This document shows positions 1-10,103 of a DNA stretch of 64,000 nt, piece after piece. Below the pieces are notes generated by a model. The model was not told where the DNA came from. It ran no database searches and saw nothing but the letters and a program-made list of their open reading frames with translations. Within the stretch, counting starts at the first letter, position 1; each line of letters starts with the position of its first letter. The stretch comes from Acidobacteriota bacterium (GTDB lineage Bacteria; Acidobacteriota; Terriglobia; Acidiferrales; UBA7541): positions 1-64,000 of the forward strand of contig JABDGF010000007.1 of assembly GCA_013286165.1 (NCBI GenBank), written 5' to 3'. The translations under genes were made by a program, and so were the position numbers.

Positions 1-1
1 C

Positions 2-2527
2 TCGCCCCTCAAGCTCCGCGACGAAATGCACGACGCGCACGTACTCGTCTGGCTCGACTCCCTCCGCGCCGACGCTGTGTACGGCCTGCGCCGCCTCGCC
101 CGCAGCAAAATCACCACCGCCGCCGCCATCCTCTCCCTAGGCCTAGCCATCGGCGCCTGCACCGCCGCCTTCCGCCTAGCCGACGCCCTCCTCTGGCGCC
201 CCCTCCCCGTCGCCGCGCCCCACGAAATCTTCGAACTCAACACCGTCGGCCTCGACCTTAGCGGCAAGCCTGAGATCGGCAATCACTGGTCGTATCCGCT
301 GTTCACAGCGTTGCGCGACGCAGCAAAAGAGGACGTTGATCTCGTCGCCAATTCCAGCACAACTCCGTCAGACGTGAAGTACGGCAGCAACGCCGACCCG
401 GAAAGAGCCTACGTGCAGTACGTTTCCGGTGCGATGTTCTCGAGTTTCGGACTTCGCCCCGCCGCAGGCCGGCTGATCATGCCAAGTGATGATGACGTGG
501 CGGGCGCGCACGCCTACGCAGTGCTCAGCGACCAATATTGGAGGCGCCGCTTCGCGCGCGATCCGCGCGTCGTTGGCGCCAGCTTCCAGTTCGGCGGCCA
601 GTCCTACGAAATCATCGGCGTGGTAGCGCCACCGTACACGGGCACGGAGCCGGGCACGATGACAGACATCTTTTTGCCGGCCACGATGAGCCCGTATGCA
701 AATGCGACGCGCATACTCAGTTTTCTCCACATCTTTGCGCGCATTCCGGCGCGAACGGCGATCGAGCCGCTTCGCGATCAACTTCAATCCGTCGCGCACG
801 CAGCCTTCGTCGAACAGCTTCGTCAAATGCCGGGCCTGCCTGGGCGTACCAAGGAAGCCTTCCTGAACCGGAACCTCGTTTTTGCCGACTCGCCTACGGG
901 AAGCTCGACATTCCAGGAAGGAAATCGGCGCCCGCTTGTAGCGCTCTTTATTCTGAGTTTGGTCGTTCTGCTGATTGCGTGCACGAACGTCGCGAATCTC
1001 GCGACTGCGCAGACCGCCGCGCGTCGGGGCGAGTTGGCTCTCCGCGTCTCGATCGGCGGCGGCCGTCGTCGCCTGGTTCAACTCGTCCTGGTCGAGAGTG
1101 CGATGATCGGTGTTGCAGCGGCGCTGTTCGGATCTGCATTTTCCTGGTGGGCCGCACCGCGCGTGGTGTCCATGATCAATCCGCCGGACAATCCCGTGCG
1201 GCTCGCGCTGCCCGCGGACTGGCGAGTTCTCGCGTTTCTCGTCGCCGCGACTTCTCTTGTGACGATGCTGTTCGGCCTCGCGCCAGCGCTACGCGCCGCG
1301 GGAGTTGATCCTGCGAGCGCGCTGAGAGGCGGCGAAGATCGTCACACGCGACGCGGCACGCTTCATGGACTGATCGCGGTGCAAGTCGGCTTTTCCGTTT
1401 TCGTGGTGTTCACGGCCGGGCTTTTTGTAATGACGTTCGAACGGCTCACGCACAAGCCCACGGGATTCGCCGCCGACCGAGTACTCGCGATTTCGGCGTC
1501 ATCCGCTCAGTCGGTGCACACGAGCGCGTGGGAAAACGCGCTAAAGGATCTTGAGCGCCAACCTGGAGTTGCTGCTGCGGCATATGCGGGTTGGCCGCTG
1601 CTCGAGGGAACCAACGCCGCCATCGGCGTCGGTTTGCCGGGCGCTCCGAAGTCTGATTCCTTTACGCGCATCTTGCGCGTTTCGCCGGGATGGGCGGCGA
1701 CGATGCGCGTTCCGATTCTTAGCGGACGTGACTTCAGCTGGACGGACTCGAACCCTGGAGCGGCACTCGTTAGTCAATCATTCGCGAAGACATTGTTCGG
1801 TGATGCCGATCCGGTCGGGAAGACATTCGTCTTCCTGGACACGGACGTGAACCCACCTCCGATCCAAATAGTCGGCGTCCTTAAAGACGTGTGTCACACC
1901 GATCTCCGCGAATGCGGCGTGCCCACAGCTTACATTCCGCTCCACGAGGCGGAATCGGCGAACGCCAGTGGCGCGGGTGGCACTTGGTTCGGCGCCTTCC
2001 TAGTCAGGACCGAAAGCGAAAATCCGCTGGCCCTGGCGCAGGCGCTGCGGCGTGAGCTAGCACGTGTCGCACCGGAACTGCACGTGACGCGCATTCGCAC
2101 GCAGCGAGAAATCGACGACGCGCAGACGATTCACGAGCGGCTGCTCTCGACGCTGGCCACGTTCTTCGCCGTGGTGGCGTTGCTGCTCGCGGGAATAGGC
2201 CTGTACGGCGTCCTGAATTATTCCGTCGTGCGCAGGCGGCGTGAAATTGGGATTCGCATCGCAGTGGGCGCGCAGCCGGCGAATATCGCGCGCACCGTGA
2301 TCGCGACGGCGTTCGCAATGGTGATCGGCGGAGTCGCAGCAGGTTTAGCAGCAGGCGCGTTCGCGGTTCGCCCACTTCAGGCGCTGTTCTACGAGGTCAA
2401 GCCCACTGACGCATCCGCCCTAGCATTGCCCGCCGCGCTAATCCTCGGCGCCGCCGTGCTAGCCGCACTCCCCGCCGTGATCCGGGCCATGAAAATCGAT
2501 CCAGTAATTTTGCTGCGAGCCGAATAG
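2..2527 (+). CDS. ADOP-type FtsX/MacB permease, 5' end outside window
   Basis: This is a large inner-membrane permease of the MacB/FtsX superfamily in the acidobacterial duplicated orphan permease (ADOP) form. The first internal ATG is at 26, but the open frame runs back to the window edge. The residues before that ATG (SPLKLRDE) match those preceding the same MHDAH motif in the next gene, so the true start lies upstream. A first membrane segment follows (ILSLGLAIGACTAAFRLADA), then a periplasmic MacB_PCD domain, an FtsX core, a second periplasmic domain and a C-terminal FtsX core with REIGIRIAVGAQ. ADOPs are thought to act in efflux or lipoprotein-related transport, but the substrate is unknown and no ATPase gene lies nearby. 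The stop codon overlaps the ribosome binding site of the next gene, which suggests cotranscription. Confidence 0.93.
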   Translation, partial: SPLKLRDEMHDAHVLVWLDSLRADAVYGLRRLARSKITTAAAILSLGLAIGACTAAFRLADALLWRPLPVAAPHEIFELNTVGLDLSGKPEIGNHWSYPLFTALRDAAKEDVDLVANSSTTPSDVKYGSNADPERAYVQYVSGAMFSSFGLRPAAGRLIMPSDDDVAGAHAYAVLSDQYWRRRFARDPRVVGASFQFGGQSYEIIGVVAPPYTGTEPGTMTDIFLPATMSPYANATRILSFLHIFARIPARTAIEPLRDQLQSVAHAAFVEQLRQMPGLPGRTKEAFLNRNLVFADSPTGSSTFQEGNRRPLVALFILSLVVLLIACTNVANLATAQTAARRGELALRVSIGGGRRRLVQLVLVESAMIGVAAALFGSAFSWWAAPRVVSMINPPDNPVRLALPADWRVLAFLVAATSLVTMLFGLAPALRAAGVDPASALRGGEDRHTRRGTLHGLIAVQVGFSVFVVFTAGLFVMTFERLTHKPTGFAADRVLAISASSAQSVHTSAWENALKDLERQPGVAAAAYAGWPLLEGTNAAIGVGLPGAPKSDSFTRILRVSPGWAATMRVPILSGRDFSWTDSNPGAALVSQSFAKTLFGDADPVGKTFVFLDTDVNPPPIQIVGVLKDVCHTDLRECGVPTAYIPLHEAESANASGAGGTWFGAFLVRTESENPLALAQALRRELARVAPELHVTRIRTQREIDDAQTIHERLLSTLATFFAVVALLLAGIGLYGVLNYSVVRRRREIGIRIAVGAQPANIARTVIATAFAMVIGGVAAGLAAGAFAVRPLQALFYEVKPTDASALALPAALILGAAVLAALPAVIRAMKIDPVILLRAE

Positions 2528-2536
2528 GAGGTTCAA

Positions 2537-5194
2537 GTGAGCTGGATGCAACGCATCGCCAACGTGTTTCGCAGCGAGAAACTCGATCGCGACATCGACG
2601 AAGAAATCGCGTCGCACATCGACGAAGCCAGCGCCGACGGCCGCACCGCGCGCGATGCCCGCCGCGCGCTCGGTTCCCCGCTGAAGCTTCGCGACGAAAT
2701 GCACGACGCGCACGTCCTCACCTGGCTCGATTCGCTGCGTGCCGATGCCGTGTACGGTTGGCGCCGCCTCGCACGCAGCAAAGTCACCACCGCCGCCGCT
2801 GTGATCTCGCTCGGCCTCGCGATCGGCGCATGCACCGCCGCCTTCCGCCTGGTCGATGCGCTAATGCTCACTCCCCTGCCCGTGAAAGCGCCGCACGAAC
2901 TCTACACCGTCGCGCGCAAAGGCATCGGCCCCGAAGGCAAGCCGCAGATTTCTGATTACTGGGACTATCCGCTCTTCCTCAAGATGCGCGCCGCGGTAAA
3001 AGACGACGCCGAATTGCTCGCTGTGGACTACAGCGGCCAGGCTGACATCACCTATTCAACCGACGACGCGATGGAAAAAGCGCACTGGGAGCATATCTCC
3101 GGCGGCGCGTTCGACTCCTTCGGACTGAATCCAGTGATCGGGCGACTGATGCATGAAAGTGACGACCACGCGCCCGGCGCTCACCCTGTCGCTGTGCTGA
3201 GCGAGCGCTATTGGGCGAGGCGATTCGGCCGGGATCCCGGCGTCATCGGCAAGTCGCTTCAGCAGGACAACAAGACCTACGAAATCATCGGCGTCGTACA
3301 GTCGCCGTTCGCAGGAACGGAACCCGGCTCGATGGTGGACATCTTCGCGCCGATGACGATGAACGACCGAGTCACCGACCGTCACGTGATGTGGTTCATG
3401 ACGTTCGTCCGGGTGCCACAAGGCCGATCGCCCGAACGCGTGCGGGCCGAACTCGACCCGGTTGTTTACAGTGACCGCGAGGACCGGATGAAGGAATCCA
3501 CCTCGATGTCCGAAAAAGCCAAGGCCGATTTTTTGAACCAGAAACTGATTCTCACCCCGGCCGCAACCGGCGCATCCGAATTTCGCGAAGACAATCGCGA
3601 CGCGCTCGTCGCGCTTAGCGTGCTCGTGGGCCTGGTGCTTCTAATCGCCTGCGCGAACGTGGCCAATCTGATGACGGCGCAAGCTGCGGCGCGCGGGCGT
3701 GAACTCGCGTTGCGCGTTTCCATCGGAGGCGGCCGGCGCCGGCTCGTACAGCTAGTGCTCGTCGAAAGCGCCTGGATCGGCGTCATGGCGACGGCGCTTG
3801 GGGCTGTGTTTGCGTGGTGGGCAGCGCCGTTTGTGATTGCGCTGAATAGCACTCCCGATAACCCCGTGCAGCTCGCGCTCCCCGCGGACTGGCGTGTGCT
3901 TGCCTTCGCCGTCGCGCTCACATCGGCTGTCACCTTGTTCTTCGGTCTAGTGCCTGCGCTACGCGCCTCGAAAGTGGATCCATCCTGCGCACTGAAGGGC
4001 GGCGAAGATCCGCACGCGCGCCATCGGACGATGAATCTGATGGTCGGAGTTCAGGTCTCGTTTTGCATTTTGGTAATTTTTGTTTCCGGATTGTTCGTCG
4101 CAAGCTTTCGCAGGCTTTTAGACAAGCCGGTCGGGTTCGTCGCGAAGGGTCTTCTCGTTCTGGATGTGATGTCGAGCGAGAGGCGCTCACCGGAGACGTG
4201 GGAAGCTTTGCTGGCGCGGATAAAACAAACGCCGGGCGTGGAATCGGCGGCGCTCGCCAGCTGGGCGCTCATGGATGGCACAGCGTGGAACGATTCGGTG
4301 AGTTTCAACGGTGGTCCTCCGAGTGAAACTCTCGGCTACTTCTTGCGAATTTCGCCAGAATGGCCGGATGCGATGAAAATTCCGATCGACGCCGGCCGCA
4401 CGTTGCGTCCGGGCGCGGACGGCCAAAGTGAAGCAGTCGTGAGTCGCGAGTTCGCCAGGACATTTCTTCAAGGGGCTGATCCGGTCGGCAAGTTTTTCGA
4501 GGACGTCGGGGACAACGGCAAACGCACACAATTCGCCGTCGTCGGTGTGATTGGTGACAGCTGCTATCGCGGCTTGCGCGAATGTGTCCTGCCGGTCGCG
4601 TACCTTTCGGTTCGTTCCATCGATCCGTACATCGAAGTCGCGGAAGGCACGCGCAATGCCACCGTAATGGTCAGAACCGAAATCGATAGCACTTCTTCGA
4701 TGTCCGCCACGCTGCGGCAAGCCGTCGCAAACGTCCATATGGGGTTTCGTGTTTCGAATGTGCGCACCCAGCAGTCGATCGATGATTTGCAAATGATGCG
4801 TGAACGCATGCTCGCGATCCTCGCGATATTTTTTGCGGCGGTCGCGCTGGTGCTCGCGGGAGTCGGCCTGTATGGCGTGATGAACTACTCAGTGGTGCAG
4901 CGCCAGCGCGAAATCGGCGTGCGCATCGCCGTCGGCGCGCAAGCGTACGACATTGCGCGAAGCGTGGTCGCGCGCACCGCGATGATGGTGCTGGCTGGCG
5001 CGCTCGTTGGGATCGCGCTCGGCCTCGCCGCCTCGCGCTCCTTCGAAGCGCTGCTGTACAACGTGAAGCCGCAGTCGCTCACATCACTCGCGATTCCCTG
5101 CGTCGCAATCGCAGCCGCCGCCGTCGTAGCGGCATTGCCCGCGGTAATTCGCGCCGTGAGGATCGATCCAGTAGTTCTGCTGCGCTCCGAATGA
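2537..5194 (+). CDS. ADOP-type FtsX/MacB permease, tandem paralogue of the previous gene
   Basis: The protein has 885 residues. The start is GTG at 2537, because AGGAGG at 2526-2531 ends five bases before it and overlaps the upstream stop. Domain order is an N-terminal soluble ADOP prefix (about 1-75, with DEEIASHIDEA), a first membrane helix near 90-110, a MacB_PCD periplasmic domain, a first FtsX core near 360-480, a second periplasmic domain, and a C-terminal FtsX core with REIGVRIAVGAQ. It aligns along its whole length with the preceding gene, which points to local tandem duplication. The prefix is shared with the right-hand ADOPs only in general form. The transport substrate and partner ATPase cannot be told from sequence. 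Confidence 0.95.
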   Translation: MSWMQRIANVFRSEKLDRDIDEEIASHIDEASADGRTARDARRALGSPLKLRDEMHDAHVLTWLDSLRADAVYGWRRLARSKVTTAAAVISLGLAIGACTAAFRLVDALMLTPLPVKAPHELYTVARKGIGPEGKPQISDYWDYPLFLKMRAAVKDDAELLAVDYSGQADITYSTDDAMEKAHWEHISGGAFDSFGLNPVIGRLMHESDDHAPGAHPVAVLSERYWARRFGRDPGVIGKSLQQDNKTYEIIGVVQSPFAGTEPGSMVDIFAPMTMNDRVTDRHVMWFMTFVRVPQGRSPERVRAELDPVVYSDREDRMKESTSMSEKAKADFLNQKLILTPAATGASEFREDNRDALVALSVLVGLVLLIACANVANLMTAQAAARGRELALRVSIGGGRRRLVQLVLVESAWIGVMATALGAVFAWWAAPFVIALNSTPDNPVQLALPADWRVLAFAVALTSAVTLFFGLVPALRASKVDPSCALKGGEDPHARHRTMNLMVGVQVSFCILVIFVSGLFVASFRRLLDKPVGFVAKGLLVLDVMSSERRSPETWEALLARIKQTPGVESAALASWALMDGTAWNDSVSFNGGPPSETLGYFLRISPEWPDAMKIPIDAGRTLRPGADGQSEAVVSREFARTFLQGADPVGKFFEDVGDNGKRTQFAVVGVIGDSCYRGLRECVLPVAYLSVRSIDPYIEVAEGTRNATVMVRTEIDSTSSMSATLRQAVANVHMGFRVSNVRTQQSIDDLQMMRERMLAILAIFFAAVALVLAGVGLYGVMNYSVVQRQREIGVRIAVGAQAYDIARSVVARTAMMVLAGALVGIALGLAASRSFEALLYNVKPQSLTSLAIPCVAIAAAAVVAALPAVIRAVRIDPVVLLRSE

Positions 5195-5574
5195 TTTTGC
5201 TGTCAGGCCCCGCAGTATCGGTGAGGCGACGCCGCATTCATCTCGAACTCCGCGCCGCTACAAGCGCCTATCGGAGTGCCAGACGTTAGTCAGTGCGAGA
5301 TCTCATCGAGCAAGCGCGTGTCGGCGCCGCGTCCGCACCGGCAGCAGCGCACTTCACATAGTGAATCACGTCTCAGAATATCGTTATTGTAGGTATGCTG
5401 CACGCACGCGTGAGTGGCACGGGCATCCTGCCGGCTGATGGGCGACGCGGCACCTGGGCGCTGCGAACTCTTGGTGCAGGACCGGCCGTGCCACTCTTTC
5501 ACCGATACAATTCAATCGAGACGTAACACTGCAGGCTTGCGCGCGCCCGTGAGACCATAACGGCGGAGGAACTT
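5195..5574. other. intergenic region with one family-B-like inverted repeat
   Basis: This 380-base spacer separates the left ADOP pair from the GH30 gene. It holds an inverted repeat at about 5412-5496 whose arms end in GAGTGGCACGG and CCGTGCCACTC. I see no credible coding frame; the minus-strand frames here are shadows and lack ribosome binding sites. A promoter for the GH30 gene probably lies in the last 150 bases, but I cannot point to one. Confidence 0.6.
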
Positions 5575-7185
5575 GTGAAGAAAACACGTCGGGAAATTTT
5601 GAAGGCGGCTGGATTCGGAGTTGCAGGCGCAGCGGCAGTGTCAGCACTCGGCCTCGCGCCGAACGCGAACGCGAACGCATTGGGCGCAACGGTCGAGCCG
5701 CGCAACGGCGCATTCTCGCCGCCTCCCTCCGGCTCGGCCACCACCGAAGTCACCGACAAATACGGCAAGCGCCTGGACGCCGGCGCGCCCGTCGCGTGGT
5801 CACCCGCAGCGAAGCCTTCCGGAAAATCCTCCACGAAGAACGCCGCGCCCACCGCCGACGTCGTAATCGATCCCACAAAAACCGCGCAGCCCATTCTCGG
5901 ATTCGGCGCCGCATTTACAGACGCGGCGTGCTACACCGTCTCGCGCCTGAGCGACGCCGACCGCTCGAAGCTCCTCACGCAAATGTTTGGCCAGAGCGGC
6001 GACCAGGGAAATCTCAGCACCGGCCGCATTCCACTCGGCGCGAGCGACTACTCCACCGCCTGCTACAGCTACGACGATGGCATGGCCGATCCCGATATGA
6101 AGCGTTTCAGCATCGATCACGATCGCGACTACATCCTGCCCACCCTGCAAGCCGCGGCCGCTGCCAATCCCGATCTATTTTATTTTGGCTCGCCGTGGAG
6201 CCCTCCGAGCTGGATGAAATATTCGAACTCGATGCTCGGCGGCAACATTCGCCCCGAAAATATTCCCGCGTACGCGCTGTACATGCGCAAGTTCGTGGAG
6301 GGCTACGGCGAAGCGGGCGTGAAAGTCCGCGCGCTCACCACGCAGAATGAAATCGACGCCGATCAGGGCGGCCGCATGCCCGCTTGCCCGTGGCCCGAGG
6401 AAACCGAAGAGGCGCTGATCATCGCGCTCGGCAAGCAGCTCGAATCCAGCCCCACCGCGAGCGGTACGAAAATCTGGACGCTCGACCACAATTACAACCT
6501 GTGGGGCCGCGTGGTCGATCAACTTTCGAAGCCGCAGCTGAAAAAATATCTCAACACCGTCGCGTGGCACGGTTACGTAGGCACGCCGGACATGATGCAG
6601 AACGTCCACAAATATTTTCCCACCGCGGAGATGCACTGGACCGAAGGCGGCGACGACTACAAAGATCCCGCGTACTTCACCTGCTGGTCGAAGTGGGGCG
6701 CCACGTTCGCCGGCATTCTGGCCAATGGGCCGCAGTCGATCACTACGTGGAATCTGGCGCTCGATGAACGCGGCCGGCCCAACATCGGCCCGTTCGATTG
6801 CGGCGGGCTCGTGCAAGTTCACTCGCGGACGCGCGAAATCGCGTGGACCGGCCTTTACTGGGCGCTCGCGCAGCACGCGCGCGCGTTCAAGCGCGGCTCG
6901 GTGATTGTGGAATCTCGCGGCGCGCATGACGCTCCGGCCGTGAATGGCGCGTCGATCGAATTGCAGACTACGCATGACGCGCCCACTTCATCCACGATGA
7001 CGGCGACGCCCAACGCGACCGTCTCGACGGCGCTGTATCACACCGCCGCGAAGACTCCCGACGGCGGCATCGCGCTGATCCTCACCAATCCCGGCGCGGC
7101 CCGCGAAGTCACCGTGGAATGCGCCGGTGCCGTGGCCAAGGTTCCGCTAAGCGAAGATTCGGTCACCACGCTGAAATGGAGCTGA
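5575..7185 (+). CDS. GH30 family glycoside hydrolase (glucosylceramidase-like), Tat-exported
   Basis: The protein has 536 residues. The start is GTG at 5575, preceded by CGGAGG at a good distance. The N-terminus carries a twin-arginine signal (TRREILKAAG, residues 4-13) and a hydrophobic stretch to about residue 28, so it should be exported folded. Residues 100-450 follow the GH30 pattern. ILGFGAAFTDA is near 107. WSPPSWMK is near 208. The likely acid/base Glu259 lies in TTQNEID and the likely nucleophile Glu357 in MHWTEGG. A C-terminal beta domain follows. GH30 enzymes hydrolyse beta-glucosidic bonds in glucosylceramide or beta-1,6-glucan; the substrate here is not predictable. The gene appears to be monocistronic. 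Confidence 0.93.
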   Translation: MKKTRREILKAAGFGVAGAAAVSALGLAPNANANALGATVEPRNGAFSPPPSGSATTEVTDKYGKRLDAGAPVAWSPAAKPSGKSSTKNAAPTADVVIDPTKTAQPILGFGAAFTDAACYTVSRLSDADRSKLLTQMFGQSGDQGNLSTGRIPLGASDYSTACYSYDDGMADPDMKRFSIDHDRDYILPTLQAAAAANPDLFYFGSPWSPPSWMKYSNSMLGGNIRPENIPAYALYMRKFVEGYGEAGVKVRALTTQNEIDADQGGRMPACPWPEETEEALIIALGKQLESSPTASGTKIWTLDHNYNLWGRVVDQLSKPQLKKYLNTVAWHGYVGTPDMMQNVHKYFPTAEMHWTEGGDDYKDPAYFTCWSKWGATFAGILANGPQSITTWNLALDERGRPNIGPFDCGGLVQVHSRTREIAWTGLYWALAQHARAFKRGSVIVESRGAHDAPAVNGASIELQTTHDAPTSSTMTATPNATVSTALYHTAAKTPDGGIALILTNPGAAREVTVECAGAVAKVPLSEDSVTTLKWS

Positions 7186-7218
7186 GCCTCTCGCCGCACA
7201 CGACAGCACGCGCGCAAT

Positions 7219-7243
7219 AAAAAAGGGCGGCTGGTCGCCGCCC
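7219..7243 (-). terminator. rho-independent terminator for the minus-strand Ala/Pro-rich gene
   Basis: A perfect 7-bp stem GGGCGGC/GCCGCCC (7225-7231 and 7237-7243) has a five-base loop. Six A residues at 7219-7224 give a U tract on the minus strand. It also lies just after the GH30 stop, but the plus side lacks a T run. Confidence 0.8.
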
Positions 7244-7280
7244 CTCTCTACCCTACAAGTTGTCCAGTTGTGTCGTAGCG

Positions 7281-7991
7281 TTACAGGTCGATCGTGAGCG
7301 CCAGCTGCACGCCCGGGTGGACAACATCCTCGAGGTAGTACACGCCATCGATCTCCACCACGTACACGTCGTCGTCATAGCCCCATCCCGCGGGCCACGC
7401 CTGCGCGTAGTAAAAGTTGTAACCGCCGTATGCGAAGCGGTAGCGTCCGCCCTCATTCACCGGGTGGCCCACATGGAACGTGTGCTCGCGGCCGAAGTTC
7501 GCGCGGTATTTATCTTCCGGAATGCGGTGAGCGTCGTTTTTCTGCTGTGAGACGTTGCGTTGGGTCGCGTGTGTGTTCTCGCGAGCCGCGGGCTTCGCTG
7601 CGTCGCGATGTTCCGCGTCGTTGCGAGCGGCATCATTGTGCGCCGCGTCGTTGTGCGCAGGAGCCGGTTTCGATTTTGGTGCGGGTTTCGCTTCCGGCTT
7701 TGGCGCCGGCTTATTCTCCGCATGCTCCGCCGGCTTTGCGTCCTGCTTGGGTTCTTCAGGCTTTGCTTCCTGCGGCTTGTTCACCGTGTGCGTCGCCGGC
7801 TTCGCAGTCGCGTGCGTCACCGGTTTTGCCGCGGGCTTCGGCGCGGGCTTGGCCTCAGCGGGCTTCTCTTCCGCAGGCTTCGATTCGGCCGGCTTGGCGT
7901 CCTCGTGCCCCGCTTCCTGCGCGTAGGCCGGCACAGCCACGCCCAGCGCGAACAGCAGAGCCATGGTTCCGATCCAGGCATTGCGTTTCAT
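7281..7991 (-). CDS. exported Ala/Pro/Lys-rich protein with C-terminal aromatic domain
   Basis: I do not recognise the family. The open frame extends to 8069, but the start is placed at 7991 because GGAGGTT lies just upstream of that ATG and a signal peptide begins there (MKRNAWIGTMALLFALG, cut after AYAQ). This gives 236 residues. Residues 25-150 are low-complexity repeats of the kind KPAEAKPAPKPA with Glu, Lys, Ala, Pro and His, probably an extended linker through the periplasm or cell wall. The last 80 residues form a compact Tyr/Trp/Gly-rich domain (RYRFAYGGYNFYYAQAW) typical of small exported acidobacterial proteins. A clear terminator follows. Confidence 0.8.
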   Translation of the reverse strand: MKRNAWIGTMALLFALGVAVPAYAQEAGHEDAKPAESKPAEEKPAEAKPAPKPAAKPVTHATAKPATHTVNKPQEAKPEEPKQDAKPAEHAENKPAPKPEAKPAPKSKPAPAHNDAAHNDAARNDAEHRDAAKPAARENTHATQRNVSQQKNDAHRIPEDKYRANFGREHTFHVGHPVNEGGRYRFAYGGYNFYYAQAWPAGWGYDDDVYVVEIDGVYYLEDVVHPGVQLALTIDL

Positions 7992-8387
7992 AGAACCTCC
8001 AATTCGATCGCTCACAGAAAACCAAAAGTGAAAGGAACTTGGCGCTTGCGAGCCGCGTGCAGCGCCCACCGATGCACAAAGTCTAGTTTTTCGCGGGTCA
8101 AACGCTAATACGGCGCGGGCTGTATATCCGTAAAGGTGTTGTGTTAAGGAGAAACCTGTACGCGGTAGCGCAGACTTTAGTTTGCGCAGTCTGAATTTCC
8201 GGGTGCCGCGCCCTTTTCATTCCAAAGGGTGCGTGAGGAAACTGAAAACAGCGTCGCAAAGTCTTGGCGTTCGTTCACGCATCGGTAGCACGCACCCTTT
8301 ACAACGAAAAGGGTGCGGCACCCGGAAAGGCAAAGTCAGTCGCCGCTGGCGCGGCGATGCCCAGACAGAAGTCTTCGCTACCTATCT
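7992..8387. other. intergenic region with a family C hairpin and a family A repeat
   Basis: The spacer between the two minus-strand genes holds a short palindrome around 8168-8188 (GCGCAGACT...GTTTGCGC) and a full family A inverted repeat at 8198-8330. No plausible gene is seen. Confidence 0.6.
8198..8330. repeat. family A double-hairpin repeat, copy 1
   Basis: The outer arms are inverted: TTCCGGGTGCCGCGCCCTTT on the left and AAAGGGTGCGGCACCCGGAA on the right. Each arm also folds on itself (CCCTTTTCATTCCAAAGGG on the left). The middle of about 85 bases varies between copies. Other copies are at 26693-26745, 51463-51596, 55117-55257, 57989-58125, 60848-60985 and 63704-63841. Confidence 0.85.
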
Positions 8388-10103
8388 TCACTTCCCCTGT
8401 TGCGCCTGAATGAACTTCGGCGCCTGCTGATCCATAAAAATGTACCGCCCGCGATTCGCCTCGGGCGCCGCAGCGCTCGAATCATCCACAAGATGCATCG
8501 TCTGCCATTTGTCCGCCGCATCGTACCGCGGCCACTTCGGCAAGCCCGCTCCGTTGGGATCGCCCTTGGCGATGAAATTCGCCCAGTACGTCACCATCAA
8601 ATCGCTCACCTTGAAATCCGCCGGAGTCCACGGCAGCGCTTCCCACGTGAGCGTCCCAAACACGTATTCAATTTCGCCCGCGTGGCGCGCGCCCACTTCG
8701 CTGGCCGGAATTTTCGACGGACCGACCGTGGAGCCCGGCTTGGTCGCCGGCACTTCCTCGAAAATGTAGTGGTACACCGGCGACTTCCCGGTTTCCACCT
8801 GCTGATTGATCCACTTCCACGTGGAAAAAATGATGAAGTTGTCGCTCGCCAGCGCATAGGCCGATTGCAACGCTTCCGCGTCCGTCGATGCCGGATACAG
8901 CTTGAGAAATTCCACCGACGCGTTGCCGTATTTCGCCTTCGCATCGTCGGCAAAAGATTGCGGCGTGGGCTTTTTCGGATTAAACAGCACGATCATCTTA
9001 ACTTCGTCGCGATTCCATCCGGCTAGCAGCGGCACGTGCGCCTGCTTGCCTGCCGCGAAAATGTCCGTTGGGCTCGCGGGGAAGAAATAGCCGTCGATGT
9101 CGTGGCTTGGATGAAAATCGTGCTGCGCAGCAGTTTCTTCGAGCAGCTTCTGTGCCGGAATCGCGCGCATGTCCGCAATCGAATTCGCGCCAAGCGACGC
9201 CGCATACTTCGCGCCCGCAGCTTCGGCCTGCGCGAGCGGCGGAGTACGAATGGGCGAGCTGCCATTCGAGAAAAACGCGCCGGATTCGCCCAGCGCCTTC
9301 TGAAACTTTCCAATCGAAAGCGGCGACGCCATCTGCGCGCTCACCGAAAAGCTGCCGGCGCTTTCGCCGCCGATCGTGATGTTCTGAGGGTCGCCGCCAA
9401 ATGCGGCGATATTTTTTACCACCCAGTCCAGCGCGGCGGACTGGTCCATCAAGCCGTAATTTCCCGACGCGTGGTGCGCGGATTCCTTGGTCAGCTCGGG
9501 GTGCGCGTACATGCCGAAAATTCCCAATCGATAATTACACGTCACAATGACGACGCCTTTCTTCGCCAGCGCTTCCCCGTCGTACCGGAATTCGTCGCTC
9601 GAACCCGACACAAATCCGCCGCCGAAATACCACAGCATCACGCCAAGCTTTTTGCCGGTGGCGTTTTTCGGCGTCCACACGTTCAGGTAGAGGCAGTCTT
9701 CGCTGTTGTCTTTGCTGCGAAACACCATGTCGGCATAAACGCGCGTCTGCATGCACCGCGATGCGAACTCCGAGCCATCGCGCACGCCCGTCCAATTCGC
9801 GGCCGGTTGCGGCTCGCGCCAGCGCAGGTCGCCCACCGGCGGCGCGGCAAACGGGATCCCGCGGTAGATGCGGATCGTGCCGTCTTCGCCCAGCGTCCCG
9901 TTTACGACACCGTTCGCGGTGGTCACTTCGCCCGCCGCGACTTTTGGGAATTGTTTTACGGGCGCTTGAACGTCTTCTTGGCCGCCCTGCGCGCGCGCCA
10001 CGGTGGGCGCGGTGAGCACCGAGATTGAGCCTACGACAATGAGTGCAAGCGCTGTGAGTGTCGCTCGACGCGCTACGTTACAACTGCTGACTGCGTTCGA
10101 CAT
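8388..10103 (-). CDS. type B carboxylesterase, exported
   Basis: The protein is a 571-residue serine esterase of the alpha/beta-hydrolase carboxylesterase type B family. The frame is open to 10151, but ATG at 10103 has GGGAGG just upstream and begins a signal peptide (hydrophobic 15-38, AVA-like cut at VARAQ). Family signatures are EDCLYLNVWTP (about 135-145), the nucleophile elbow GGESAGS with Ser248, the acid Glu367 in WNRDEV, and His474 in GARHAGE, so the catalytic triad is complete. It should cleave carboxylic esters in the periplasm or outside the cell. The length is normal for the family. It is convergent with nothing and appears to be a single-gene unit. Confidence 0.94.
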   Translation of the reverse strand: MSNAVSSCNVARRATLTALALIVVGSISVLTAPTVARAQGGQEDVQAPVKQFPKVAAGEVTTANGVVNGTLGEDGTIRIYRGIPFAAPPVGDLRWREPQPAANWTGVRDGSEFASRCMQTRVYADMVFRSKDNSEDCLYLNVWTPKNATGKKLGVMLWYFGGGFVSGSSDEFRYDGEALAKKGVVIVTCNYRLGIFGMYAHPELTKESAHHASGNYGLMDQSAALDWVVKNIAAFGGDPQNITIGGESAGSFSVSAQMASPLSIGKFQKALGESGAFFSNGSSPIRTPPLAQAEAAGAKYAASLGANSIADMRAIPAQKLLEETAAQHDFHPSHDIDGYFFPASPTDIFAAGKQAHVPLLAGWNRDEVKMIVLFNPKKPTPQSFADDAKAKYGNASVEFLKLYPASTDAEALQSAYALASDNFIIFSTWKWINQQVETGKSPVYHYIFEEVPATKPGSTVGPSKIPASEVGARHAGEIEYVFGTLTWEALPWTPADFKVSDLMVTYWANFIAKGDPNGAGLPKWPRYDAADKWQTMHLVDDSSAAAPEANRGRYIFMDQQAPKFIQAQQGK